This document shows, piece by piece, positions 10,398-20,588 of a DNA stretch of 64,000 nt; positions within the stretch are counted from its first letter, which is position 1, and every line of letters starts with the position of its first letter. Both the position numbers and the translations under genes were made by a program. The notes below the pieces were generated by a model. The model was not told the origin of the DNA. It was given only the letters and a program-made list of their open reading frames with translations, and did not search any database. The stretch is from Nephrocerus scutellatus. Taxonomy: Eukaryota > Arthropoda > Insecta > Diptera > Pipunculidae. Location of the stretch: positions 90,143,749 to 90,207,748 of the forward strand of contig OX352762.1 of assembly GCA_947095585.1 (NCBI GenBank). The letters are read 5' to 3'.

Positions 10398-10989
10398 TTG
10401 TAAACAATGCTTTCTGCGTTTTACAATGCAATGCAAACTTAAATTTAACTTACCGTTGTTGGAAAAAGGTACCCAATTCACTGACAATTTACCATGAACA
10501 GGTTGTATTTATCTGTAAAAAAAAATGTTTTATTATTAATATAATCAAAAACGTAAAAAATTAAATAAAGCGTTTTAAATACTATAATATGCTACGGTTT
10601 TTGGACGTTTCAACTAGTCTATACACCCCATTTATTCATGGAAAATTACTCGCTTTAAAAACGTTTGCATTTTATCGAAATTTGTTATCAAAATGCCAGT
10701 GTCGGCGTACTTGCCTAGATAAAACAAAAATTGAACGTCGGGTTAAAAAATTCGAGTCAGCATATATGCACTTCATATAGTTCCCGTGCCAATACAAACG
10801 ATTCTTATATGTATAGAAATCCATACACTAACCATTGAGTCACGGCGCGAATTTAATATAGTGAATTAAAAAAAAAAGGTAAGAAAAATCTTAAGCAATA
10901 AGCTTGTATTGTATTCCCATTTCCGAATCGGTAAATTTTTCGATTCTCTCGGAATATTTGACTTCCCTGTTTTTACATGAATTTATTCG
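10398..10989. other. No recognisable gene
   Basis: Frames of about 60 codons at 10382-10564 and 10589-10780 show no domain. Coding potential looks no better than for chance frames in this A+T-rich DNA. Nothing else seen. Confidence 0.5.
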
Positions 10990-11450
10990 AAATAGTATAT
11001 TACAGAACGAGCAAGGAAAGTGGAGTTTATCGGGCGATGTCGAAGCTTGACGAACGAGGCGGTAGCCGAGTTCGGCAATCTAACGAGCACGATGAGCACG
11101 ACGATTTCTGCGAGAAATGTACGCTATTTTTCACGCGTCCAAACCGGTTTTTTTTTTGCTAAATCGAGAGAGAAGCAGAAATGTGAGAATGTGTGTTCGC
11201 TGTGACTGCATTAAATAAAGAAATAAATTTTTCATGCGTCTAAACTGGTTTTTCTGCTAAATCGAGAGAGAAGCAGAAATCACAAACGACAAACAAAAGA
11301 GAATTCTTGCTCATGCGCAATGTGTTCGCTGAGATTGTAGTAAATAACAAAAGACGTTTATATCATAACATAACTAGTGTTGTTATGGGCTACTTTCGAG
11401 GCTAGTTTATAGCGTACGAAACAGTCACTTTCGTCTATGGGCGTGTGAAA
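10990..11450 (+). repeat. Dispersed repeat B, copy 1
   Basis: It runs from AATAGTATATTACAGAACGA (10991) through GAAAGTGGAGTTTATCG, ATCTAACGAGCACGATGAGC and ATGTACGCTATTTTTCACGC to TCGTCTATGGGCGTGTGAAA (11431-11450). Matching copies in reverse are at 11722-11976 and 15901-16218, and a forward fragment is at 29080-29187. A segment containing GCTAAATCGAGAGAGAAGCA is duplicated internally (about 11155 and 11255). The short outward motifs GGAAAGTGG and CCACTTTCG near the two ends hint at sub-terminal inversion. Non-coding; element class unknown. Confidence 0.75.
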
Positions 11451-11721
11451 ATAATATTATATTGGAAGCTTAAGCGGTAAGCAAGAGCACGAATTGCTGA
11501 AATTTGGTGGACGAAATTTGATCTGACTATCTATTATAAATTAGTCCCACTTTTGTATAAAAGTAAACGTTGGCACCGTGTTTGTCATCAGATCTCATGA
11601 AAAGTCCAACATATTTTCGACATAATTTTTGCTCTTATATGCTTAGGCTTTCTGTTAATAGTTTGCATATTGTCGACTCAGCCATAATAACATCGACATA
11701 TTTTTCAAGGCCGTGTTGGTA
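11451..11721. other. No recognisable gene
   Basis: This segment between two copies of repeat B has no family features. A chance frame starts at 11570. Confidence 0.4.
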
Positions 11722-11976
11722 TACACTTTTCACAAGCCCTAGTGAGTTAACATATAAAATACTTTTGTTATTTAATGCAGTCACAGCGCAGTTCCCAGAG
11801 TACCTAATATTTCATTGCGCATAACCGGTTTAGCAGAAAAACCAGTTTTGGTCGTGTGAAAATAGCGTACATTACTCGCAGAAAAGTGCGCATCGTGCTC
11901 GTGAGATTGCACGCACTCGCACTCGCACGATAAACTCCACTTTCTCGCTCGTTACGTAATATACTATTAAGCAATA
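11722..11976 (-). repeat. Dispersed repeat B, copy 2
   Basis: Reverse copy of the 10990-11450 repeat. TGAGTTAACATATAAAATAC, CGCATAACCGGTTTAGC, GCGTACATTACTCGCAGAAA and AACTCCACTTTCTCGCTCG are shared. It faces copy 1 about 270 bases away, making an imperfect inverted pair that could fold. Confidence 0.75.
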
Positions 11977-12774
11977 AATCGCAGAAATTCACATAACTAG
12001 AAGTTACCAATTAAATTTAAACGTAGGTACGAATTTCGTATACTTTCTGTTTATTTTAAATTTATTAGTTTTTCTTCTTCCATCTTATAAAATATAATTC
12101 TTTTAAAAAATCAAAATTATTTTGCAACAATTGAAACAAGCAGCTGATGAAGACAGCAATGCTGCGCGGAAACTGTAATCAGGATGGCATCAGCCTCTAG
12201 ATTACGTTCAAAAAAAATATTAACAAAAGATTCTTCTCAATAGGAAACTGAGAAGTAGAGCTCTTTTTTTCTTTCTTTATCTCTTTCGACTTAAGTAAAA
12301 TCTGACTGTAGTTGCAAGAAATAAGACCTCAAGATAAATGAGGAACCATGAGCACTATAAACATGAAATATTCATCTTCTTAGTCATAGTCAAGCCAATG
12401 AAGCAACGGGTTCACGTGCACCGTTGAGGCTTACGTAAATTTTTACTAATAATAATAAAAATAATAATAAAAAAACTCGTTGCCATGAATTGTGACTTTT
12501 TTAATTTGGTTGTTTCTTAAACTTACCACATATGGTCTTAAAATTGATTAAATTAAAAAAGACAGAAAAAAAATAAAAAAAGGGAAACGAATTCTTCAAG
12601 ACACTGGATTGAAAAAGGGCAATCAAAATCTTTCAAGTCATCTGGAGGCGACAACGCCAATGCGACGAGGAAAAGTTCAACGCTCTATTGGTTGTTATGG
12701 CCACCACTTAAGGTTGACTACTTTTCTTTATCATAAAGCTTTATGCATGTCGCCGCGTAATTAAAAAAGTATTA
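11977..12774. other. No recognisable gene
   Basis: A+T-rich DNA with an AAT-rich patch near 12450. No motif, repeat end or gene could be supported. Confidence 0.45.
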
Positions 12775-12935
12775 TTAAATTCTCTATATTAACTTCGCGT
12801 GCCCGTGTCTGGCTGGCTGGCTGGCTTGTCAGATTTTCTGATCAATTTTTAACCCACTTCCCAAAGCCCGATTTAATTGAAATTTTGCACACATGTATAT
12901 TTCCGGTGATAATACTTTCTATTAAGTACGATACG
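12775..12935 (+). mobile_element. Helentron-like head fragment
   Basis: TAAATTCTCTATATTAACTT, CGCGTGCCCGTG, GGCTGGCTGG repeats (the microsatellite slot), GATTTTCTGATCAATTTTTA and the first minisatellite unit up to 'CTTTCTATTAA'. The 3' part is missing. Confidence 0.75.
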
Positions 12936-13375
12936 AGTATATGAAGAACTGGTTGCGCACTCACACTGTTTTACAGCTTAACTCAACCAAAACCTTCTCT
13001 ATAAAACCAACTGTTTTCTTGAAGCACAGATACTAACGAAATATTTATGTATTGGTGATTAGTTTAAGAGCAAAAGCCAAGCAAATACCATACGAAATTT
13101 TTCTGCTTTTCGCTGCCACAAATTACGTTTCTCACTCTTTTCACTATCGCCAGTTAGGGCGTTTCATAAAATGCCTCTGCTTATCTTTTCTACACTGTAT
13201 TCATATGTCACAAATACATAAATATTTCGCGTTCCTTTACAGCATTATTATGCCTACAGTTGAAATTATGAAAGAATTGTAGTGGTACTTCGTACCACTG
13301 TGTGTGCACGTCGTACCAGCCGTGCGCTGTGGCTGCTATGTTTTCACCGCCAAATGGGGAATTTCACCACGAATT
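12936..13375. other. No recognisable gene
   Basis: A CAAAACCTTCTCTATAAAACC segment at 12988 resembles the arms of the inverted repeat at 56834-57106, so a relic of that element may be here. Reading frames at 13052-13282 show no domain. Confidence 0.4.
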
Positions 13376-14115
13376 CAATTTTTAAATTCGCTTGCCCATG
13401 GCACGTCTGTCTGTCGGTCGGTCGGCTTGTTTGTCGTGGAATCTTGCGAACAATTTTAAACCCACTTTCCAAAGCCCGATTTTATTGAAATTTTGCACAC
13501 ATGTGTATTTCTGGAAACAAAACTTTCTATTAAAATTTTGGGCCCATATAAAATTTTTAAAAAATAATCCGATTTTCTTAAAATTTTATACACATATGTA
13601 TCTCCGATGGACAACACTTTTTGTAAAAGTTTTGGAGACCCCGGGCCCCGGGTCGTGTGGCACCATACACATTTTTTTAAAAAAATAACCCGACTTTCTT
13701 CAAATACACGTGTGTATCTCCGATGGACAACACTTATTGTAAAAATTTTACAGACGCCAGCCCCTAGGCCCCATACAAATTTAAAATAAAAATTAACCCG
13801 ATTTTGGTAAAATTTTATTCATATGTGTATCTCCGATGGACAAAACTTTTTGGCTATTTTTTGAGCGAATGGGCCCTGAGGCACGAGGGCTGCCGTTATA
13901 AATTTTTTAAAAATTAGCCCGATTTTCTTCAAATTTTAAAGATATGTTTATCCCGATGGACATAAGTTTTTGTAAAATTTTTGGAGCGAATGGACCTTAA
14001 GCCCTGGAGGCGGGGCCATACAATTTTTTTTTAAAAATTAGCCCGATTTACTTTAAATTTTAAACATATGTGTATCTCCGATAGACTGAACTTTTTGTAA
14101 AAAATTCAGAACTAA
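13376..14115 (+). mobile_element. Helentron-like copy with five to six minisatellite units
   Basis: AATTCGCTTGCCCATGGCAC, then GTCTGTCTGTCGGTCGGTCG (13408 on), a TCTTGCGAACAATTTTAAACC block, and units carrying 'ATGTGTATCTCCGATGGACA' words at about 13590, 13705, 13825 and 14070. The 3' hairpin and T-run end are not visible, so the right end is truncated near 14110. Confidence 0.75.
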
Positions 14116-14984
14116 ACCAAACTGTGAAGTGAAGGTCTTACGTTTAATCACGTATTTAAAATCTTGACTGCTTAAAAAATACATGCAGCGTTTTAGCCGA
14201 CTTTCTTAACCACTGTGCGCGCATAAGCAAACGGGAGAGAAAAATGTCAACGATCGATAAGACAGACCATTTTAATCGCAAACAGATGATAAGACTTTTA
14301 TTATACACAGTAGAAGTATACACTAACACACAAACACGTACTCCCGCCCAAAGCACTTAAGCTTACAAATTGATTTATTTTTATGAACTATGAGCAACGA
14401 ATGCTCGCAGTACGAATAGAACAAACTAATAACAAGAAAACAATATTTTTTTTAAACTACTTCTCTAGTTTTGCATCGTCAAACCGCAAACGCACTCAAC
14501 GCAAATAACTAGATGTCATAGAGAGCAAAAGTGCTTAGCTAGTTCGGCAATAAAAATAATTATTATGGCATGATGATGATGATGGACTTTGGATGAGAGT
14601 TGCCGCAAAAGTCGGTCGGCCAACGACTGCTCCATGACCGCTCCTTCGCTCCCTCACCATGATTAGGCTATTTCCATAACGAAACCACAAACAGTAGTGA
14701 GTTTTTGTTTGTGTTATTGTGTTTACCATAATGTTCGGTTATTCGGTCGTCAATTTATCAATTTATTTATTATTGTCGTTGAACTGTTGAAAGTTCAAAC
14801 TGAAAAAAGGCAACACGCCGCAAACAGAAGCGGTGTCTTTTGTAAAAGTTAGAAACATAAATTAAAGTAAGAACTTTTGTTGTATTTGAAATGCAGCGCC
14901 TTCCAGGACACTGAGTTTAAAGTACAAATACAACTAATATCACATTTAGCAGCTAGCAACGACGGATCAAAAACTAGTGAAGTG
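14116..14984. other. No recognisable gene
   Basis: Chance frames on the minus strand (14156-14356, 14535-14729) lack domain features. No repeat ends visible. Possibly unique DNA. Confidence 0.45.
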
Positions 14985-15510
14985 ATGTAGGAGCAGGAAT
15001 ATTGGACCACCCACCAAGGTGCCACATATACATTCTATATACCAAAAAGACTCCACAATATTCCAAGCGGAAGTTTACGCAAAAAGCTGTTCTGCAAGAA
15101 AATTATTAATGACCATCTAGAACTGTACCGCATAGATAACTTATTAGAGGAGTGTTCAGATTTAACAACGGGTCTCAACTTTAACTTTATAACTAAGGTG
15201 CTAAGGAAATCCGCAGCGGCCACGACTTTATATCACCCAGTTAGGCATCTCAAAACTTTGAGCGTCGTGGTATATTCAACGTGGGCTTTAGTCTCCCATG
15301 ATTCTTATCACAAACGATTTTTTCAAGATGTTGATTTTTGTTTATGCCTATACTTGGAAAAAGCTCACATGGCTGCCCAAAATACCTGAGACCTATAACT
15401 CTATCATCCTTTCTTCTGAAAACTCTGTAAGGACTGATAGATGTTCATATAAGAGCTAACGTAAAACCTAGCAGTTGGGCAAAGTCCTAACGTGCTTACT
15501 GTTTGTTTTC
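14985..15510 (+). pseudogene. R1/LOA-type LINE scraps: RNase H piece and RT piece
   Basis: Two pieces of a non-LTR retrotransposon lie side by side in scrambled order. At 14990-15005 the frame reads GAGIL, and at 15048-15080 STIFQAEVYA. These together are the RNase H hallmark (first catalytic strand, then the Q-A-E helix) of R1/LOA/I-type elements. From about 15335 to 15502 one frame reads LGKSSHGCPKYLRPITLSSF, then LLKTL, a stop, GLIDVHIRANVKPSSWAKS, a stop and RAYC. This is the finger region of the reverse transcriptase. RNase H normally follows the RT domain, so this order means rearrangement or two separate insertions. Two in-frame stops in the RT part alone rule out function. The ~200 bases between them have no clear match. 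Confidence 0.65.
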
Positions 15511-15900
15511 TTGTTTTCTGACAACCAGCACTAGATTTAGGTTTTTCACGTACAAACCATGTACAAAAAATCCTTAAAAATAAAATGTAGTCTTAGTTTT
15601 TTTTAAAAGTATTAAATGAATGATGATTTTATATGATTTTATATATTATTATTGAATTTTTTATTTTTTTTTATTTTTTATTTATTTATCTTCATATAGT
15701 TTACAATTTGAAACCAAAAAAAAATACATTTACAGAAAATAAATATATAGTGGACTCCTATTTTCACAGAAAATGTATCGGAGCACGAATGTATTAAATA
15801 TGCGTTGAATTTACTTTTGTTACAGTTTTTTACTCGATTTAATTTAAAAATAATGCAATTATAACATTATCACGTTATAAACGAAATAAACGAAATAAAA
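15511..15900. other. AT-rich, no gene
   Basis: Long T- and A-rich runs around 15600-15730 and nothing that can be assigned. Confidence 0.5.
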
Positions 15901-16218
15901 TCTTTTCACACGCCCATAGACGAAAGTGGCTGTTTCAAACACTATAACCCAGCTTCGAAAGTAACCTTTACACACTCTAGTGATTTAACATATAAAATAT
16001 TTTTTTTATTTACTGCAGCACAGCGAACACACGTTCCCAGAGTAATTTTGTATTGCGCATAACCGGTTTAGCCGAAAAATCGGTTTTTGTCGTGTGAAAA
16101 ATAGCGTACATTACTCGCAGAAAAGTGCTCATTGTGTTCGTTAGATTGCCTCGTGCTTCAAGCTTCTAACTCGCAAGATGAACTCCACTTTCCTCGCTCG
16201 TTATGTAATATACTATTT
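15901..16218 (-). repeat. Dispersed repeat B, copy 3
   Basis: The reverse copy starts CACGCCCATAGACGAAAGTG, passes TGCGCATAACCGGTTTAGCC and GCGTACATTACTCGCAGAAA, and ends CGTTATGTAATATACTATT. It is shorter than copy 1 because the internal duplication is absent. It gives the cleanest view of both ends of the repeat. Confidence 0.8.
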
Positions 16219-16289
16219 CCTGTTACAAAACAAAATAACGTAAGGAAAGAATAAATAAAATGTTATGAAAACAAAATGTATAACGTTAT

Positions 16290-16690
16290 GATTTTTTTTA
16301 AATTCTCTATATTAACTTCGCGTGCCCGTGGCTGGCTGGCTGGTGGGCAGAACCTTGTAATCAATTTTTAACACACTTCCTAAAGTCCGATTTTATGCAC
16401 ACATGTGTATTTCCCATGACAATACTTTCTATTAAAATTTATCGGTGATCGGGATGCGAATCGGGGGGCTCCTATACAAATTTTTTCCATATAGTTATAG
16501 CGGCATCAGATCATATTATACTACAATGATTGTGTTCTGTGTGCTCTGATGCGCTGTAAGCAGCGCTGATTGCTTTACGATTGTGGTTGTTTTGTTGTTT
16601 GGTTGCAGTGCTTCGCATTTGTTTTTGATTTTTAGCATTTATAGTGGAATTCAGTATAGTTTTAGTTATTGGAGAATGACATGAAAGTTT
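16290..16690 (+). mobile_element. Helentron-like copy, diverged core
   Basis: TAAATTCTCTATATTAACTT at 16299, GCTGGCTGGCTGG, AATTTTTAACACACTTCC and one minisatellite unit to ~16490. A core with TGTGTTCTGTGTGCTCTGAT and TGCGCTGTAAGCAGCGC follows that is a diverged version of the unique core at 7925. No 3' terminus before the next head. Confidence 0.65.
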
Positions 16691-16875
16691 TTAATTTTTA
16701 ATTCTCTTTTAACTTCGCTTTCCCGTGGCTGGCTGGCTGGCTGGTGGGTAGAATCTTGTGATCAATTTTTAACCCACATCCTTAAGCTTTGGCTTCCTTA
16801 AGATTTTATTCAAACTTTGCACATTATGTATCCCCCGATTAGAGAATATAATTTTTATGGGTTGTTTTATTTGTT
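16691..16875 (+). mobile_element. Short Helentron-like copy
   Basis: AATTCTCTTTTAACTTCGCT, four GGCT units, GATCAATTTTTAACCCACAT, one unit, then GATTAGAGAAT and TTTTTATGGGTTGTTTT. This is a minimal complete copy of about 180 bases with head, microsatellite, unit and tail. Confidence 0.7.
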
Positions 16876-17694
16876 TTGCTACACTGGTCAAAACAAATCC
16901 TGGCATACCAAGAAGCAATTAAAGCTATCGATGGAAAATGGATGAAAATTAATATGCCGCAATTCGCAAGATTTCGTAGACGAGTCCACCTAGCCTAACT
17001 GGATGATGTCAGCCATCAAGCAGGATGGGGGAAAAAAATTTTGTGAGAGAATAGAATCGGGCCTGGATTTTAGATGTAAAGAAGAATAAGAAGAGCTCCA
17101 CATATGCTCTGGTCATTTATATCTGAATAAAAGTTTTACACTTATCATACTATTAGCTCTACATTATATGGATATTAAAAAACAAATCGTAAGTTAAAAC
17201 CTCTTATGTAAAATTATGACCATCTTGACATTGCAACGACGAATAAATATACGCGAAAAGTCTTACGCGTTCGCTTTGCAGCCGTCTTCCAGACAGCACA
17301 CATCCCTCATTTAATCATCAAAATAATACTGTCGATTTCTTATATATAATCACAGAAATTGCAAATTTTCTACCATATACGTTCAGTTAATTGTTTGCAG
17401 TTTCTTTCTGATTTCAGTTAGGTAAATAAATGTACATATAAGAATAGAAGAAACCTTGAAATTTCGAAATATGATAAGAAATAAATTGAAACCACAAACA
17501 AAAAACTGAGTCAAGAAATTTATTTTTTCAACGAATAATAAATAACCGGTAGAAAATATATTCATCTTGAAAAATACAGTGCAAAGTACTAACACATTTT
17601 GCACTTCCAGCCTTGTTTATATGTGATTCTGACACATACCTGATGCGGTTTCTCTGTACGAGTACGATTATTTTAAAGATGTAATTTTAATTTT
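16876..17694. other. No assignable gene
   Basis: Around 16905-17010 the plus strand gives a 25-30 residue run (EAIKAIDGKWMKINMPQF) that looks protein-derived, but I cannot place it in a family and stops follow. A 73-codon frame on the minus strand (17383-17604) is rich in F, L and I and looks like chance coding in A+T-rich DNA. Confidence 0.35.
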
Positions 17695-18045
17695 CAAATT
17701 CTCTAATTAACTTCGCTTATCCGTGTGTTTGTTTGTTCGTAGTTGGCTGTGAATCTGCTGGGAATCTGTGATCAATTCTTAATCCACTTCATTTTAATCC
17801 ACGAATTTTATTCAAACTTTGTATCTACTATGCCAACAAAATTGACCTGATTTTATTAAAACTTTGCTCACATGTGCATCTACGATGGCAACACTTTCTG
17901 TAAAAATTTGGAAGTAATTGGGTCCAGGGTCGAGTGGCTCCCACAAAAATTTCCTTCAAAATGAGCCCGATTTTATTCAAACTTAGCACACATGTGTATC
18001 TCCGGTTAGAGAATTTACATCGAAAATTTAAATTTACGTTATGTA
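17695..18045 (+). mobile_element. Helentron-like copy, diverged
   Basis: AAATTCTCTAATTAACTTCG, CTTATCCGTGTG with a GTTTGTTTGTTC tract in the microsatellite slot, GATCAATTCTTAATCCACTT, then two minisatellite units and a GGTTAGAGAATTTACATCGA tail. Divergence is greater than in the copies at 7.6, 41 and 52 kb, so it is an older insertion. Confidence 0.7.
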
Positions 18046-19022
18046 TGACATGGTAAAACGATATGCATACAAGGAATTTCGTAACTGATCAGTAGAAATG
18101 TATGCTTGTCACGATCGCCGTGCGCATAATATGTTATGTTTAGTAAATTTTGTGTTTTTCTACTTAGAGCTTGGAGCTGATTTCTTTATAACTGTTTTAA
18201 CTTATACGTTGTATAAAAAGTGTTTATAAACTGGCCGTAGTGCTACGTTAACTGTTCAAAAAATGTTGAGCCATTATAAAAAAAATAAAAATCTTTAAAA
18301 ACTAATGATGTTATGTTCGGAATTATTTAAGTTGATCGAACAAAACCCAATTATGTATATTAAGAACCCCCAAACTGAACAGTAACACAACTTTTGAAGA
18401 ACGAAACAAATGTTTTTTTAAAGCGGCAATTCTCTTGATGTCATTTTGTTGTAATTATTAATGATGCACGGATAAACCATTATATTCCAGAGTCCGAAAG
18501 CCAAAGATCAATCTAAACATTTGTTTTAGTGCCGTTCTGCTGCTCTGAAAAGGGCCAAGACAATTTTCTCAGCTCGAAATGTAATAGCGTCGATTTGAGA
18601 TAAACGCAGTATTATATTTGTCCACTGCTTCAAAAGAAAAAAGTAAATATGTACTCTTTGTTAAAGATACTAGGGCGATTAAATCTCAAACGAAAATTTA
18701 GTTTTTCAACATGAGAACGCACGCCCTAGTGCAAACAAATTATTTCCCAAAATAGCTTATTCTTCAGATATGGTTTCCAGGGACCTGCACCAATTTTTAT
18801 ATCGCAAAAATACCTAGAATACATGTGTTTTAAACGAATAGCTGCTGTTCGTCTTTGTTGTAGACCAATATTGTGAAGAGCTTCACGTTTCTAACCATAA
18901 ATCGGGAATTACAACGATGATCGATGAATATAATATTAATCCATTACAAAGTTTATGAGACTGTCACTTCGCTTTTAATTAACTTTCGTTTTCAAATGCA
19001 CATTAACGATCCTTAAAGTGAT
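18046..19022. other. No assignable gene
   Basis: Minus-strand reading of about 18750-18900 gives a protein-like run (LQQRRTAAIRLKHMYSRYF), suggesting an old transposon coding relic, but I cannot assign it. Nothing else is supported. Confidence 0.3.
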
Positions 19023-19034
19023 AAAGTAAAATAA

Positions 19035-19276
19035 TAATAATAATAGTTATAATAATAATATTCGGCGCGACAAACCATTGCGGTCCAAGGCCTAGCTTCT
19101 CGCAACCTGTTGTGTTGAACATGTATATTTTTGCACACAAATGGAGAAGCTTTTCGTGACAAGTTATTACTCTCGGACATTTGTCAGACTTTCGCGAGAG
19201 ATGAAAAATACTTTTTGTGTTACTGGGATTCGAACCACGAACCTCCTGCTCAGAAGCTGAGCCCACGGCGCCCACA
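19035..19276 (-). mobile_element. tRNA-derived SINE, full length, with 12-bp target-site duplication
   Basis: Read on the minus strand, the element starts with GTGGGCGCCGTGGGCTCAGC, carries a B-box-like GGTTCGAATCC and a CCAGTAACAC tRNA-like 3' side. It continues with the SINE body (CTCTCGCGAAAGTCTGACAA, GAGTAATAACTTGTCACG), AGCTAGGCCTTGGACCGCAA, and ends in an (ATT)n tail. The sequence AAAGTAAAATAA occurs at 19023-19034 and 19277-19288, a perfect target-site duplication. The A-box region has an altered word, GGGCTCAGC, with part of the arm missing, so the internal promoter may be impaired. A minus-strand frame of 90 codons across it is incidental. Confidence 0.85.
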
Positions 19277-19288
19277 AAAGTAAAATAA

Positions 19289-19648
19289 GGACAGCTTAAA
19301 AACAGTTAAACAAAAAAATTATCATTTAAAGGGGTCACATATCTATTTTACATAAAAAGTTTTTATCTAAAATCCAACATAAAAAAAAACATTTATTTAC
19401 ATAATTATTCAAATTGAAAGTGTGACATCCAACACAGAAGTTATATTTTTTATTAATTTGCATTTTGGTTGCTATATGTGATTTTTTTGTGTAGACACAT
19501 AAACATAGAGACATGAGCATTGAGAGAACAACAAATGTGACTCACGATTTCACGGTGACTGTCAATTATTTAGAAATGTATTCTGATTAGCGGTTAAATT
19601 TGTCGAAAATGAATGCCTATGGAATTGAAAAGCCCAGCTTGATTAGAC
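19289..19648. other. No recognisable gene
   Basis: A+T-rich sequence. A short minus-strand frame (19335-19520) has no domain. Confidence 0.45.
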
Positions 19649-19776
19649 TAGTAACTACCTTTCTGACCGTTCAATCCAGGTCGTATTGGACAGTTTCAAA
19701 TCTAACATTCACTGCATAAAAGCAGGTGTTCCCCAAGGCTCTGTTTTGTCTCCGACACTCTTTCAATTTATTGCAA
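19649..19776 (+). pseudogene. Jockey/CR1-like reverse transcriptase scrap
   Basis: One plus frame reads SYLSDRSIQVVLDSFKSN, then IKAGVPQGSVLSPTLFQF. This is the RT box preceding the catalytic YADD motif in Jockey, CR1 and I-type LINEs. The match lasts only about 40 codons and then ends at unrelated sequence, so it is an isolated fragment. Confidence 0.75.
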
Positions 19777-20588
19777 TATATCAAAAATGTTCACTAAGTT
19801 GCCCTGCTAAATAGAGCGAATAAAAAAATAATTAGTGTTGAAATACGAGTATTCTCGGTGTACCTAGTTAATCTGTGATAATGTGATGTGGGTTAATGTG
19901 AAGTAATAAATAGAACCTGGGGAACGACTATTATCTTCTATAGGATGTATCTAGGCAAATATTGTTGGATCAAAACTTAGGGCAGCAAGTGGTTATAAAA
20001 AATATCACTAACGTTATCGCTCAGTTATTATCGCGCGTTTATAGTTGTGTGCCATTGTATGAAAGGAATAAAGCAATAACAAGAGCAACAACACAAAAAT
20101 TTACACAATTTGATGAAAATCAATTGGCTAACAAAAAATACATACGAATGGGTACTACATGAAAGTATATTTATACAGAGTGTTTTTCATGTTTTCCATG
20201 GGCATGTTACTAGCTTAAAGTCAAATTTTTCTTACAGTTATTATTATTAACTAATTTTGTAACAAGCGATAATACACTATAAATAGAAGAAGCAATACAT
20301 TTATGCAGTATTTGTTGCATTGGATAAGTACAGACTACAGATATACTTCGATTTACGTCGTTTCATACTGAAGTAATTTTTTTTAGAAAATTTTCCAGTT
20401 TGACTTGATTCCGGTTCCGGACTACGACACGAACGACACGAACGTTTAACTTCTAAAATTGTTTATCATTAAACGAAGATCGAGTACTCGACGTAAAAAC
20501 ATTGGGGTTGCTCCTTTACTTCTAAGCAGGATTTACTCATATCTGGTCCTACATTCTAAGTAGGCAGATAAAAGTTAGATGAAAAAAT
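19777..20588. other. No recognisable gene
   Basis: Nothing on either strand resembles a known family. The reading frame at 19962-20162 (66 codons) has no motif. Confidence 0.45.
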
